Assembly (NCBI RefSeq): GCF_004348455.1
Contig: NZ_SMKA01000046.1
Location: 1-39,326 of the forward strand
Direction of reading: 5' to 3'
From: Kribbella albertanoniae
GTDB taxonomy: Bacteria; Actinomycetota; Actinomycetes; Propionibacteriales; Kribbellaceae
Length of the DNA stretch: 39,326 nt
Shown: positions 7,305 through 16,092 of the stretch, one piece after another
How positions within the stretch are numbered: the stretch's first letter is position 1
Layout of the letters: each line of letters begins with the position of its first letter
Program-made: the position numbers and the translations under genes
Notes under the pieces: generated by a model
What the model saw: the letters and a program-made list of their open reading frames with translations, nothing else
Told to the model about the DNA's origin: nothing
Databases searched by the model: none

Positions 7305-7964
7305 TCAGAGGGTGAGGACCTTCAGGATGCGGATGGGGCGGACCGGGGGGCCGTCCTGGTCGGGGTCGGCGATGCCGGCTTTGACCATCCGGTCGAAGGT
7401 GGGCATGCCGGCGATGACGTGGCCGAGGACGGTGTAGTTCGGCGGGATGTTGGCGAACGAGTGCACGACGAAGAACTCGCTGCCGTTCGTCCCGGGGCCT
7501 TGGTTGCCGTAGGCAACGGTGCCGCGCGGGTAGGTCTCCTTGCCGGTGACCTCGTCGGGGAACTTGTACCCGGGGCCGCCCTCCTCCTGGCGGTAGATGT
7601 CACCGCACTGCAGGACGCCGAGCCGGGCCGAGTTCGTCAGCCGGAAGCACTGGGTGGCGTCGTAGAACCGGCTCTTCACCAGATGCACGAAGTTCGAGAC
7701 GCCGCACGGTGCGTTCGCCCGGTCCATCCGGACGACGAACGAGCCGTAGTTGGTGAAGAAGAGCACGTCGACGGTGCCGCGCGCCTTGGCGATCGGCGAC
7801 GGCAGCCGGACCGGCTTGGCGGCCGGGTTCTCCGGCGTCGGGGTGAACTCGCACCGGACTACCGGCTTCGGATGGGACATCGGTGCAGCCGAAGCCGTGG
7901 CGGTGAACGTTGTTCCTAGCAGGGTGGCCGCGATCACAGCGGCAAACGTTCGCTTCATGGGCAC
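7305..7964 (-). CDS. Exported cyclophilin-type peptidyl-prolyl isomerase
   Basis: This protein of about 219 residues is a cyclophilin that would catalyse proline isomerisation outside the membrane. Residues ~1-27 are a Sec signal peptide (MKRTFAAVIAATLLG to TASA) without a lipobox. The cyclophilin domain starts near residue 60 with VDVLFFTNYGSFVVRM. It contains the catalytic-loop region CFRLTNSARLGVLQCGD, retaining an arginine, and GTNGSEFFVVHS, the usual G-T-x-x-S-x-F-F motif. Two starts are possible: the GTG at 7962-7964, seven bases after GGGG, or the ATG at 7956-7958, which gives a more typical signal peptide. It diverges from the kinase gene across 113 bases and converges on the lyase gene through the twin hairpins. 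Confidence 0.9.
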   Translation of the reverse strand: MPMKRTFAAVIAATLLGTTFTATASAAPMSHPKPVVRCEFTPTPENPAAKPVRLPSPIAKARGTVDVLFFTNYGSFVVRMDRANAPCGVSNFVHLVKSRFYDATQCFRLTNSARLGVLQCGDIYRQEEGGPGYKFPDEVTGKETYPRGTVAYGNQGPGTNGSEFFVVHSFANIPPNYTVLGHVIAGMPTFDRMVKAGIADPDQDGPPVRPIRILKVLTL

Positions 7965-8077
7965 ACGGTAGTACCCCGTGCGCTCTGCGCAGAGCTTTGC
8001 AAGGAATTGACGCTGGACTCGATCTGATCGCCGTTGCCGCCTAAGGTGAGGCGGTCCGCTGCGGAAGGTGTTTGTTT

Positions 8078-9565
8078 GTGAACGGCGAGGTACTGGCAGG
8101 GCGCTACCGATTGCTCACCCTCTTGGGGCGAGGTGGCGCAGGTGAGGTCTGGCAGGCCGAAGACGTCGTCCTCGACCGGCAGGTGGCTGTCAAACTGCTC
8201 CGGAGCCTCGACGGCGATCCGATGGACGCCGTGGCGCGCTTCCAGGCCGAGGCGCAGGCCGCTGCCCGCCTGATGCATCCGAACGTCGTCGCGACGTACG
8301 ACGTCGGTGCGGCCGACGACCGGGTCTTCCTGGTGATGGAGCTGGTCTCCGGACCGGATCTGGCTCAGCTGATGCGTACGGCGGGGCTGCCGAGCGCCAA
8401 GCTGGTTGCGGACATCGCCGTACAGGGCGCACGCGCGTTGGACGCCGCCCACGCGGCCGGCATCGTGCACCGCGACGTGAAGCCGGGGAACCTGCTGCTG
8501 GCGCCGGACGGCACGCTGAAGATGACCGACTTCGGCATCGCCAAGCGGGCGGGTGGCGAGACCACCGCGCTCGGAGTCCTACTCGGTACGGCGTCGTACG
8601 TGTCACCGGAGCAAGTGACTGGCGGCGCAGCCACGTCGGCCAGCGACTGGTACTCACTCGGCTGCGTCCTCTACGAGCTGCTCGCCGGTACGCCGCCTTT
8701 CACCGGAGCGACTGTGGAAACGGTCATGCGGCAGCACCTGGAGTCGCAGCCGGCACCGATCATCCGCAACGACGTCACACCGGCCCTGGCGGCCCTGGTG
8801 ATGCAACTGCTCGCCAAGAACCCGGCAGACCGCCCAGCCTCAGCCACTGAGGTCACAGCCATCCTGAGCTCCACCGCACACGACAACACGCAGGCGATCG
8901 CCCTCCCGCCGATCAGCAACGCCACCCAGGTACTCCACCTTCCTCCCAGGGAAGAAGAGCCCGCAGAACTCGACCGGCCCCGGCGGTCCCTGCCGTTTGC
9001 GAAGGTGCTTGTGGCGGCGGCCGTCGTACTGGCTGCTGTTGTTGGTGTGACGTTGCTGAAGGAGGGGGTGAAGGGCGACCCGTCCGCCCAGGCGGGTGGG
9101 ACGCCGTCGGCACCTGCGGCGAAAGTGACTGCGTCGACCAAGCCGAAGCCCACTGCGACCCCGACTCCGACGCCGAAGCCCTCGAAGACACCGTCGAAGA
9201 CGCTGACCAAGAAGCCGACGAAGAAACCCGACCAGTACCCGCACGTGGTCGCGCAGCTGCGGCAGCTGGCCGACAAGGTGCGTGCGAGCGGTCAGAACCA
9301 GCAGCAGTGGCCCGGCCAGACCCAGCCGAAGAGCAAGGCGCCGGGCCTTGCCGCGCGCGACTTGGACCAAGCGGCCGAGCAGCTCTCCCGCGGGGAGGTC
9401 GACGCTGCCCGGGACAACTACGAGGACGCCAAGAAGCGCCTGGTCGAGGCTCAGCGGGAACACCGCTGGCAGCCGACCGCCGAGATCTACATCGGGTTCG
9501 CCCAGCTCGACCGGTCGATGCCGCAGGGGGACAGCGGCGACGGCGACGGCGACGGCGACGAGTGA
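8078..9565 (+). CDS. Membrane-anchored PknB-like serine/threonine protein kinase
   Basis: This 495-residue protein is a transmembrane signalling kinase. The N-terminal kinase domain (about 8-265) has the glycine loop GRGGAGEV (17-24), the ATP lysine Lys39, HRD at 131-133 followed by VKPGN, DFG at 151-153 and a GTASYVSPEQ activation segment. A juxtamembrane linker leads to one membrane span (about 309-328). Outside the cell a Pro/Thr/Lys-rich stalk is followed by a helical segment of about 100 residues rich in Gln, Asp and Arg, and a terminal Gly-Asp repeat (GDSGDGDGDGDGDE). No PASTA repeats are present. I prefer the GTG at 8078, nine bases after GGAAGG, over the in-frame TTG at 8072. The ligand and substrates are unknown. 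Confidence 0.93.
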   Translation: MNGEVLAGRYRLLTLLGRGGAGEVWQAEDVVLDRQVAVKLLRSLDGDPMDAVARFQAEAQAAARLMHPNVVATYDVGAADDRVFLVMELVSGPDLAQLMRTAGLPSAKLVADIAVQGARALDAAHAAGIVHRDVKPGNLLLAPDGTLKMTDFGIAKRAGGETTALGVLLGTASYVSPEQVTGGAATSASDWYSLGCVLYELLAGTPPFTGATVETVMRQHLESQPAPIIRNDVTPALAALVMQLLAKNPADRPASATEVTAILSSTAHDNTQAIALPPISNATQVLHLPPREEEPAELDRPRRSLPFAKVLVAAAVVLAAVVGVTLLKEGVKGDPSAQAGGTPSAPAAKVTASTKPKPTATPTPTPKPSKTPSKTLTKKPTKKPDQYPHVVAQLRQLADKVRASGQNQQQWPGQTQPKSKAPGLAARDLDQAAEQLSRGEVDAARDNYEDAKKRLVEAQREHRWQPTAEIYIGFAQLDRSMPQGDSGDGDGDGDE

Positions 9566-9695
9566 GGCTGCGTCAAGTGAGTTAGGCGACGCCGATCGGG
9601 TGGCCGGTGTCACAGCGGGTGTCGGCGCTGTCCCGCGATGCTGAAAACCGCAATACTCACGAGTAGCGCAAACCGGCACCCCGAGGAGATCAAGC

Positions 9696-10886
9696 GTGAG
9701 CAGACTGCAGCAGACCGAGGGGCTGACCGACATTCAGGAGGAGATCCTGAAGACGGTCCGCGCGTTCGTCGAGTCGGAGATCCTCCCGGTCGCCACCGAA
9801 CTGGAGCACAAGGACGAGTACCCGACGGCGATCGTCGAGGGGCTCAAGGAGCTCGGCCTGTTCGGCCTGATGATCCCCGAGGAGTACGGCGGTCTGGGCG
9901 AGTCGCTGCTCACCTACGCGCTCTGTGTCGAGGAGATCGCGCGCGGCTGGATGAGCGTCTCCGGCATCATCAACACGCACTTCATCGTCGCGTACATGCT
10001 GCTCCAGCACGGGACCGACGAGCAGAAGCAGAAGTACCTGCCACGGATGGCCACCGGTGACGTGCGGGGCGCGTTCTCGATGTCCGAGCCTGGCTGTGGA
10101 TCCGACGTTGCCGCGATCAAGACGAAGGCGGTCCGCGACGGTGACCTTTACACGATCAACGGCCAGAAGATGTGGCTGACCAACGGCGGCTCGTCGAACC
10201 TCGTTGCGGTCCTCGTGAAGACCGACGAGGGGCAGGAGTCGGTCTACAAGAACATGACCACGTTCCTGGTCGAGAAGGAGCCGGGTTTCGGTGAGGTCGA
10301 CAAGGGCCTGACGGTGCCGGGCAAGATCGAGAAGATGGGCTACAAGGGCGTCGACACGACCGAGCTGATCTTCGACGGCTACTCGATCGGCGCCGACCAG
10401 ATCCTGGGCGGCGTTCCTGGTAAGGGCTTCTACCAGATGATGGACGGTGTCGAGGTCGGCCGGGTGAACGTCGCCGCGCGCGGTTGCGGCGTGGCCCGGC
10501 GCGCGTTCGAGCTCGGGATCTCCTACGCGCAGCAGCGGGAGACGTTCGGCAAGAAGATCGCCGACCACCAGGCGGTGCTGTTCCGGCTGGCCGACATGGC
10601 GGTCAAGGTCGAGGCTGCGCACGAGCTGATGGTGAAGGCGGCCCGCAAGAAGGACAGTGGCTCCCGCAACGACTTCGAGGCCGGTGTCGCGAAGTACCTG
10701 GCCAGCGAGTACTGCTCACAGGTGGTGGAGGACTCGTTCCGCATCCACGGCGGCTACGGCTTCTCCAAGGAGTACGAGATCGAGCGGCTCTACCGTGAGG
10801 CGCCGATGCTGCTGATCGGTGAAGGCACCGCCGACATCCAGCGGATGATCATCGGCCGCCGCCTGCTGGAGGACTACAAGCTCTAG
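9696..10886 (+). CDS. Acyl-CoA dehydrogenase, possibly methylsuccinyl-CoA dehydrogenase
   Basis: This 396-residue flavoprotein is a complete acyl-CoA dehydrogenase that would oxidise an acyl-CoA to the 2-enoyl-CoA using FAD. The helical N-terminal domain carries LMIPEEYGGLG. The middle domain has AFSMSEPGCGSDVAAIKT and MWLTNGG, which bind FAD and substrate. The C-terminal domain has QRETFGKKIADHQAV, IHGGYGFSKEYEIERLYRE and the catalytic Glu376 in GEGTADIQ. The start is a GTG with GAGGAG at 9683-9688. Its 3' end overlaps the convergent ArsR-type gene by four bases. In actinomycetes a similar ~400-residue enzyme often accompanies malyl-CoA lyase and MaoC genes of the ethylmalonyl-CoA pathway, which suggests methylsuccinyl-CoA as substrate. 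That is inference, and other short-chain substrates remain possible. Confidence 0.9.
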   Translation: MSRLQQTEGLTDIQEEILKTVRAFVESEILPVATELEHKDEYPTAIVEGLKELGLFGLMIPEEYGGLGESLLTYALCVEEIARGWMSVSGIINTHFIVAYMLLQHGTDEQKQKYLPRMATGDVRGAFSMSEPGCGSDVAAIKTKAVRDGDLYTINGQKMWLTNGGSSNLVAVLVKTDEGQESVYKNMTTFLVEKEPGFGEVDKGLTVPGKIEKMGYKGVDTTELIFDGYSIGADQILGGVPGKGFYQMMDGVEVGRVNVAARGCGVARRAFELGISYAQQRETFGKKIADHQAVLFRLADMAVKVEAAHELMVKAARKKDSGSRNDFEAGVAKYLASEYCSQVVEDSFRIHGGYGFSKEYEIERLYREAPMLLIGEGTADIQRMIIGRRLLEDYKL

Positions 10887-11869
10887 TTGACCCCTTGCAG
10901 GAGGCCACCGGTCAGGACGGCTTTGCCGAGCAGGGTCAGGTCGTGCTGAACGGACTGACCGGCTCGGCGGGTGGTGATCAGGCCGGCGTCGCGCAGGATG
11001 CCGGCCTGACGGCTCGCACCGGCCAGAGAGATCTCGCAGCGCTCGGCCAGCACAGTCGTGGTGCAGCCGCCGGCAATCGCCTCCAGCGCGGCTGCCCTCG
11101 TCGTACCGAGTAGGGCTGCCAGTGGTTGGGAGCGGCTCTCGGTCGTGATCCGCCGGAGTGTCCCAGGAGCGTGCTGCACCGGGTAGACCAGTACTGGCGG
11201 CAGTTCTGGGTCGTGCAGCTTGGTCGGAGTCAGCCAGCAGAAGACCGCGGGCTGCAGCCGGAGGCCGCGGCCGTCCAGGTAGACGTCCCGGTCCGCGAAG
11301 CCGGCGATCTCCAGCACTGGTGCGTTCCAGCGCACAGACGGGTGCAGGCGGCCCAGTAGCTGTTCCACGCCGGCCCCTGACAGGTGGCCGACCTGCTGCT
11401 GATGGTCCGCCCGGACCAGCGCCCGGATAGAGGCCCAGTACGGCGCGATGGCGTGCTGGTGGTAGCTCCGCAGCGCCTGGCCGAGTCCGCGGACGGCGTC
11501 GGCCCGGCCGGACGCCAGGTCTCGCGTCCACGTGGTCGGCGGGCGACGTGTCTCCAGCAGTTCGAGCTCTTGCCGCAGGCGGGTGCGTGAGGTGGACATG
11601 ACCCGCTCGAGAGCGCTGTCGAAGCTGGTGCTCAGTTCGGCCGGGGTCAGGAAGTCGGGGGAGTAGCCGCGCGGAGGTGCCAGCTGGAGGAGACCGGTGG
11701 CCGACCGCGGCAGCAGTCTGCGCGCACGCTCCCGCCAGGTGCCGTAGTGGGTCATCCCGTCCCGCCCCTGCAACTGATGCAGGCTGAGCAGCACCTCCCA
11801 CATCGGATCCGGTTCGTCGGCGAGTGTCGTCCGCGCCATGTCCTGTCCGGTGAAGTGAATGCGCAACAA
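10883..11869 (-). CDS. ArsR-type winged-helix regulator with DUF5937-like N terminus (paralog 1)
   Basis: This 328-residue cytoplasmic protein is probably a transcription regulator. About 230 N-terminal residues form a domain of unknown ligand (DUF5937-like), beginning LLRIHFTGQDMARTTL and including WEVLLSLHQLQ and RGYSPDFLTPAE. The C-terminal ~80 residues are an ArsR-like winged helix (ALLGTTRAAALEAI, ERCEISLAGASRQAGILRD, AGLITTRRAGQSVQHDLT). I place the start at the TTG 11867-11869: GGGGGAGG lies eight bases upstream, and the same leader and reading MLRIHF recur in the paralog at 14840-15871. The two paralogs flank the SARP regulator on the opposite strand. The 3' end overlaps the acyl-CoA dehydrogenase stop. 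Effector and target are unknown. Confidence 0.8.
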   Translation of the reverse strand: MLRIHFTGQDMARTTLADEPDPMWEVLLSLHQLQGRDGMTHYGTWRERARRLLPRSATGLLQLAPPRGYSPDFLTPAELSTSFDSALERVMSTSRTRLRQELELLETRRPPTTWTRDLASGRADAVRGLGQALRSYHQHAIAPYWASIRALVRADHQQQVGHLSGAGVEQLLGRLHPSVRWNAPVLEIAGFADRDVYLDGRGLRLQPAVFCWLTPTKLHDPELPPVLVYPVQHAPGTLRRITTESRSQPLAALLGTTRAAALEAIAGGCTTTVLAERCEISLAGASRQAGILRDAGLITTRRAGQSVQHDLTLLGKAVLTGGLLQGVN

Positions 11870-11917
11870 GGCGATCGCCTCCCCCTCTCTACACCGCCTC
11901 ATCGTGCAGACCACCCC

Positions 11918-11927
11918 CTGTCACGAC
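11918..11927 (-). promoter_or_regulatory. Shared leader 10-mer, copy upstream of ArsR-type paralog 1
   Basis: CTGTCACGAC on the plus strand (GTCGTGACAG as read by the gene) lies 48 bases upstream of the TTG start. The identical 10-mer occurs upstream of paralog 2 at 15896-15905. It may be an operator or promoter element common to the pair, or a remnant of the duplication. Confidence 0.3.
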
Positions 11928-11990
11928 CCTGTCAGCAGGCGAACGGTCCCCTCCCGGCGGTACCGTTGTGCACCTGGGAGTGGGAGGCCG

Positions 11991-14756
11991 ATGACAGAGC
12001 GTGTTGGGGGTGGGGCGGTCGAGGTCCGGCTGCTCGGTGCTGTGTCCGTGCGGATCGACGGCCGCCTGGTTGAGCTGGGCGGTGACCGGGTCCGGGCGCT
12101 GCTGGCGGTGCTGGCGCTGGCTCGGGGCGAAGCGGTCAGTACGCCGGTTCTGGCGGAGCGCATCTGGGGTGACGAGCCACCGGCCAATATCGGGCCGAGC
12201 CTGCACACGCTGATGACCCGCTTGCGCCGGGCGATCGGCGCCGATCTGGTAGCGACCGGTCCGGCCGGCTACAGCTTGCGGCTGGATGCCGAGCAGGTCG
12301 ATGTGCACCGGTTCAGTCGCCTCCTGCGCACTGCTGTCCAGACCGACGATCCGACAGTCGAGTACGACGCAGTCCTGGCAGCACTGGCACTGTGGGGTGG
12401 CAGACCGTTCGACGGTGCCCGCTCCGGCTGGCTCGACGACAGCGAGACGCCGCGCCTGGTCGAGCAATATCTGGCGGCTGTGGAGCGCCGGGCCGACCTA
12501 CGCGTCGAGGATCGGCACTATGGCGAGGTTCTGGCCCTGCTGCGCGAGCTGACGGCGGCCAATCCGCTTCGCGAGTCTCTGTGGCTGCGACTGCTCCGGC
12601 TCTTGGCCAGAGGCGGCCGCACAGCCGAGGCACTCGAGCTCTACGAGTCAGTCCGGCTGAGCATCGCGGACGAGCTTGGTGTGGACCCAGGTGCCGAGCT
12701 GCGCGCGCTGTACGCCGAGCTCCTGACCGGTGCGCCCGAAGAGGCCGAGGTGCTGCGCCCTGTCGTACCGCGTCAGCTCCCGGCTGATCTGCCGACCTTC
12801 ACCGGTCGGCGCAGCGCCCTGGCATTCCTGGATGATGTGCTCGCCGTGGGCGGGTCTGAGCAGTCCGCAGTGATCGTTGCGATCGACGGGACCGGAGGCG
12901 CGGGGAAGACGGCGCTGGCGGTCCACTGGGCCCACCACGCCCGCACACACTTCCCGGACGGCCAGCTGTACCTCAATCTGCGCGGGTACAGCGCAGGCGG
13001 TCTGATCGAGCCGCACGACGCCTTGCAGTCCCTCCTGCTCGGTCTCGGCGTACCGAACGACGAGATCCCCGGCGCTCTGGAGGCACGGTCGGCGTTGCTG
13101 CGCACGCTGCTCGCGGAGAAGCAGGTGTTGCTGGTTCTCGACAACGCGCGCAATGCGGCCCAGGTCCGCCCGCTGCTGCCGGGCGCCGGTGGATTCGCCA
13201 TCGTGACCAGCCGCAACCAGCTCCGCGGTCTGGTCGCGCGCGAGGGCGCACGCCGCTTCAGCCTCGGCCAGATGACTTCAGAGGAGTCAACCGAGCTGCT
13301 GGCCCGCGTGGTCTCCGGCCGCCCGTACGACGTCGCCCAGCTGGCCGGCTTCGCGGAGCTGTGTGGGCGGTTGCCGCTGGCGCTGGTCGTCGGTGCGGAG
13401 CGGGCGAGCCGCAGCCGGAGTGCTGACATCACCAAGCAGTTGGCTGATGCCAGCGATCGGTTGAGCGCGCTGGAGATCGGTGACGACGACCTGAGCAGCG
13501 TCCGCGCCGTACTGTCCTGGTCGTACCAGGCACTGCCGTCGGACGCGGCCCGGCTGTTCCGGATGCTCGGTGTCTATCCGGGAGCCGTTTTCGAACCACC
13601 TGCGGTGGCTGCGCTGGCCGGGCTCGACGAGGTCGAGGTCGACCACCTGCTCGACGTACTGGTTGAGGCGAATCTCCTGGAGCAGGCGTCCGCTTCGTCG
13701 TACCAGCTGCATGACCTGGTCCGGCTGTACGCCGCGGGTCTCGAGGAGCCGTCCGAGAGTCAGCAGGCGCTGGCCCGGCTGCTGGACTGGCTGGCTCAAA
13801 CCGCACAGGCCGCCAAGCTGGCGCGGGGCGGCCGGCTGCGGTTCGCTCTGCTGCGCAAACCGCTGGACGGCGTGCGGCCGCTCACGTTCGGCTCTGATGC
13901 CGAGGCGCTGGCGTGGTTCCGCCGGGAGTGGGCGACGCTGGTTGCCGCTGTCGTCCACGGGGCTGAGCGCGGGCACCACTGGCTCGCGGCAACGCTGGCG
14001 AGCGGTCTGTGGGACTACATCGAGCAGGAGCGGTCGCCCACGCCGGCCGCCCTGAATGCGTCAGAGATCGCCGTGCGGTCCGCGCGCGCAATCAATGAAC
14101 CGCTGCTGGAAGCAGTGCTCGGAAACCAGCTCGCGGTCAGCTACGGCCTCCTGGGCCGGATCGACGACGCGTTGGCGCAGTTCTTGTCCTCATTGACGCT
14201 GATGGAGGCGGTGGGGGACCCATCCGGGATCAGCATGCTGCACAGCAACCTCGGGATGACCTACCAGCGCAAGGGCGAGCTGGAGACGGCGCTGCAGCAT
14301 CTTGAGCAGGCCTTGGAGTACAGCAACGAGGATCGCTCCTACGGCGCCGTACTGAACAACCTCGCGCGCACCCTCTGCGAGCTCGGACGGAACGAGGAAG
14401 CCGTCGAGAACGCGCTGGCGGCTGTCGAGCGGCACCGCAGGGTCAACTACCACCGAGGCGTCGCCTACGCCCTCGACACAGCAGGGATGGCCTACCGGCG
14501 GGCCGGCGATTACGAGCAGGCGATCAGCTGCCTGGTCGAGTCGGCGCGGTTGTGCAGGGAGTTGGAGCTGGGAGCCGCCGAGGTTCCGACGCTGATCAGG
14601 CTGGGCGAGGCGTACGAGGCGGCCGGCCGGTACGACGAGGCTCGGGCCGCTTGGCAGCAGGCGCTGACCGTTGCGGACCGGCAGGGTCCGTCCCAGCACT
14701 ACGACCGGGCCCGCATTCTCGAGCGGCTGCAGACGGCACCGGCCAACGACGGATGA
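11991..14756 (+). CDS. AfsR/DnrI/RedD-type (SARP) regulator with NB-ARC ATPase and TPR domains
   Basis: This 921-residue protein is an AfsR-like STAND regulator. Residues ~8-95 are an OmpR-type winged helix that binds DNA (EVRLLGAVSVRIDGRLV to GYSLRL). About 100-245 is the bacterial transcriptional activation domain. About 266-550 is an NB-ARC nucleotide-binding module with Walker A GTGGAGKT (300-307) and Walker B VLLVLD ending at Asp384. From about 690 to the end are tetratricopeptide repeats, for example NLGMTYQRKGELETALQHLE. I chose the ATG at 11991, with GGGAG/GGGAGG just upstream, because it begins just before the DNA-binding domain; readings from 11859 would add an arginine-rich leader unlike the family. 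Such proteins often control secondary metabolism, but no such biosynthetic genes are in the window, so the target is unknown. Confidence 0.93.
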   Translation: MTERVGGGAVEVRLLGAVSVRIDGRLVELGGDRVRALLAVLALARGEAVSTPVLAERIWGDEPPANIGPSLHTLMTRLRRAIGADLVATGPAGYSLRLDAEQVDVHRFSRLLRTAVQTDDPTVEYDAVLAALALWGGRPFDGARSGWLDDSETPRLVEQYLAAVERRADLRVEDRHYGEVLALLRELTAANPLRESLWLRLLRLLARGGRTAEALELYESVRLSIADELGVDPGAELRALYAELLTGAPEEAEVLRPVVPRQLPADLPTFTGRRSALAFLDDVLAVGGSEQSAVIVAIDGTGGAGKTALAVHWAHHARTHFPDGQLYLNLRGYSAGGLIEPHDALQSLLLGLGVPNDEIPGALEARSALLRTLLAEKQVLLVLDNARNAAQVRPLLPGAGGFAIVTSRNQLRGLVAREGARRFSLGQMTSEESTELLARVVSGRPYDVAQLAGFAELCGRLPLALVVGAERASRSRSADITKQLADASDRLSALEIGDDDLSSVRAVLSWSYQALPSDAARLFRMLGVYPGAVFEPPAVAALAGLDEVEVDHLLDVLVEANLLEQASASSYQLHDLVRLYAAGLEEPSESQQALARLLDWLAQTAQAAKLARGGRLRFALLRKPLDGVRPLTFGSDAEALAWFRREWATLVAAVVHGAERGHHWLAATLASGLWDYIEQERSPTPAALNASEIAVRSARAINEPLLEAVLGNQLAVSYGLLGRIDDALAQFLSSLTLMEAVGDPSGISMLHSNLGMTYQRKGELETALQHLEQALEYSNEDRSYGAVLNNLARTLCELGRNEEAVENALAAVERHRRVNYHRGVAYALDTAGMAYRRAGDYEQAISCLVESARLCRELELGAAEVPTLIRLGEAYEAAGRYDEARAAWQQALTVADRQGPSQHYDRARILERLQTAPANDG

Positions 14757-14839
14757 CCACCTGCGCCGGCGGCGCGCTGGGTCGACGGGCGGGGCGGAGC
14801 CGGTCGGCCAGCGCACCGCGCGGGCAGGAGTCGAGTGCC

Positions 14840-15871
14840 TCAGGCGGTTAAGCGGGGCACTGATTGGGGGTGCGGATGCCGGGTGTTGCCGGAGCCGTAG
14901 CCGGACAGCAGCCAGATCCCCAGCTGGGTGATCTCGTGCCGCACCGAGGCGCCGGCCCGGCGGGTGGTGATCAGACCTGCCTCCCGCAGCACGGTCGCCT
15001 GGTGGCTGGCGGCGGCCGGGGAGATCTTGCAGCGCTTGGCCAGCTCGGTCGTCGTACAGCCCGCCACAGCGGCCTCCAGAGCGGCCGCCCGGGTTGAGCC
15101 GAGCAGGGAGCCCAGTGGGTCGCTGGAGGTGATCTGATCCATCGACGCCTGGCGCAGTATCCCCGGCGCGTGCTGGATCGGATACACCAGGATCGGCTTC
15201 AGCTCCGGGTCGCGCAGCTTGGTCGGCACCTGCCAGCAGAACGCCGACGGCTGCAGCTCGATGCCACGCCCGTCCAGGTAGAGGTCCCGGTCGTTCATGT
15301 CGAGCACCTGCAGCACCGGTGCGACCCAGCGCACCCGCGGGTGCAGCGACGAGAGCAGCCGGTCCACACCGTGCCGGGCCAGTGCCTCACCGCGATGCGC
15401 ATGGTCGGCCGAGACGTGCGTCCCAATCGACTTCCAGTACGGCGCGATCGCGGCCGCGTGGTACGTCCGGAGCGCCCGGCCCAGCTTGTGCAGCGACCCC
15501 CGCTCACCCTGAGCGAGCTCCCGGGTCCACGGTGAGGCCGGACGGTACTTGGAGAGCAGGTCGAGCTGGCCGCGGATCTGCTGGCGTGGTGTGGCCAGTG
15601 CGATCTCCAGCGCAGCCTCGAAGTCCGGCGCGGACTCGGCCGGGGTGAGGAAGTCGGGGGAGTACCCCTTCGGTGGGGTGAGCTCCAGCAGCAGCCGCAT
15701 CTGATCCGGTGCGACCGACGTCCGGACGTGCCGGCGCCAGTCCTCGAAGATCAGCCGGCCGTCGGAGTGCTGCAGCATGTGCAGACTGAGCAGCACCTCC
15801 CACAGCGGCGCCGGTCTTGTCGCGACCGTGACGCGCGTCAGGTCGCGCGGCGTGAAGTGAATTCTGAGCAC
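14840..15871 (-). CDS. ArsR-type winged-helix regulator with DUF5937-like N terminus (paralog 2)
   Basis: This 343-residue protein is a paralog of the 10883-11869 product. They share LRIHFT at the start, PMWEVLLSLH versus PLWEVLLSLH, RGYSPDFLTPAE versus KGYSPDFLTPAE, VYLDGRGL versus LYLDGRGI, VYPVQHAPGTLR versus VYPIQHAPGILR, and the winged-helix AGLITTRRAG. The start is the GTG at 15869-15871, with GGGAGG eight bases upstream, the same layout as in paralog 1. It has about 15 extra C-terminal residues rich in His and Pro. It converges on the SARP gene across 83 bases that contain no clear terminator. It is predicted to be a soluble regulator; ligand and targets are unknown. Confidence 0.82.
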   Translation of the reverse strand: MLRIHFTPRDLTRVTVATRPAPLWEVLLSLHMLQHSDGRLIFEDWRRHVRTSVAPDQMRLLLELTPPKGYSPDFLTPAESAPDFEAALEIALATPRQQIRGQLDLLSKYRPASPWTRELAQGERGSLHKLGRALRTYHAAAIAPYWKSIGTHVSADHAHRGEALARHGVDRLLSSLHPRVRWVAPVLQVLDMNDRDLYLDGRGIELQPSAFCWQVPTKLRDPELKPILVYPIQHAPGILRQASMDQITSSDPLGSLLGSTRAAALEAAVAGCTTTELAKRCKISPAAASHQATVLREAGLITTRRAGASVRHEITQLGIWLLSGYGSGNTRHPHPQSVPRLTA

Positions 15872-15895
15872 GGCAACGCCCTCCCAGCGGCAAAA

Positions 15896-15905
15896 CTGTC
15901 ACGAC
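15896..15905 (-). promoter_or_regulatory. Shared leader 10-mer, copy upstream of ArsR-type paralog 2
   Basis: CTGTCACGAC recurs here 24 bases upstream of the GTG start, against 48 bases in paralog 1. The rest of the 221-base gap (15872-16092) holds only weak structure, such as TGGCAG...CTGCCA at 16033-16048 beyond the corA stop codon, and no gene that I can see. Confidence 0.3.
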
Positions 15906-16092
15906 ATCCCCCGATGCCGTCGGTCGCAGATTGTGGCGGCCTGCTGACCGAACGCGATGCGACGCAGTAAATCAAGTCCGCGGATCGCCGCACAACCGTT
16001 TGATCCATCCAACCGGCAGTGACTCCCGGCCATGGCAGAAGGCTGCCACCTCTGGCCCGATCCGGGGCTGCCGTGGTATTAGGCGTATTTGA

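Noticed and set aside
16033..16048. TGGCAG/CTGCCA hairpin beyond the corA stop codon as a terminator
   Set aside because: The stem is only six bases with no T-run, so it is weak compared with the other hairpins in the window.
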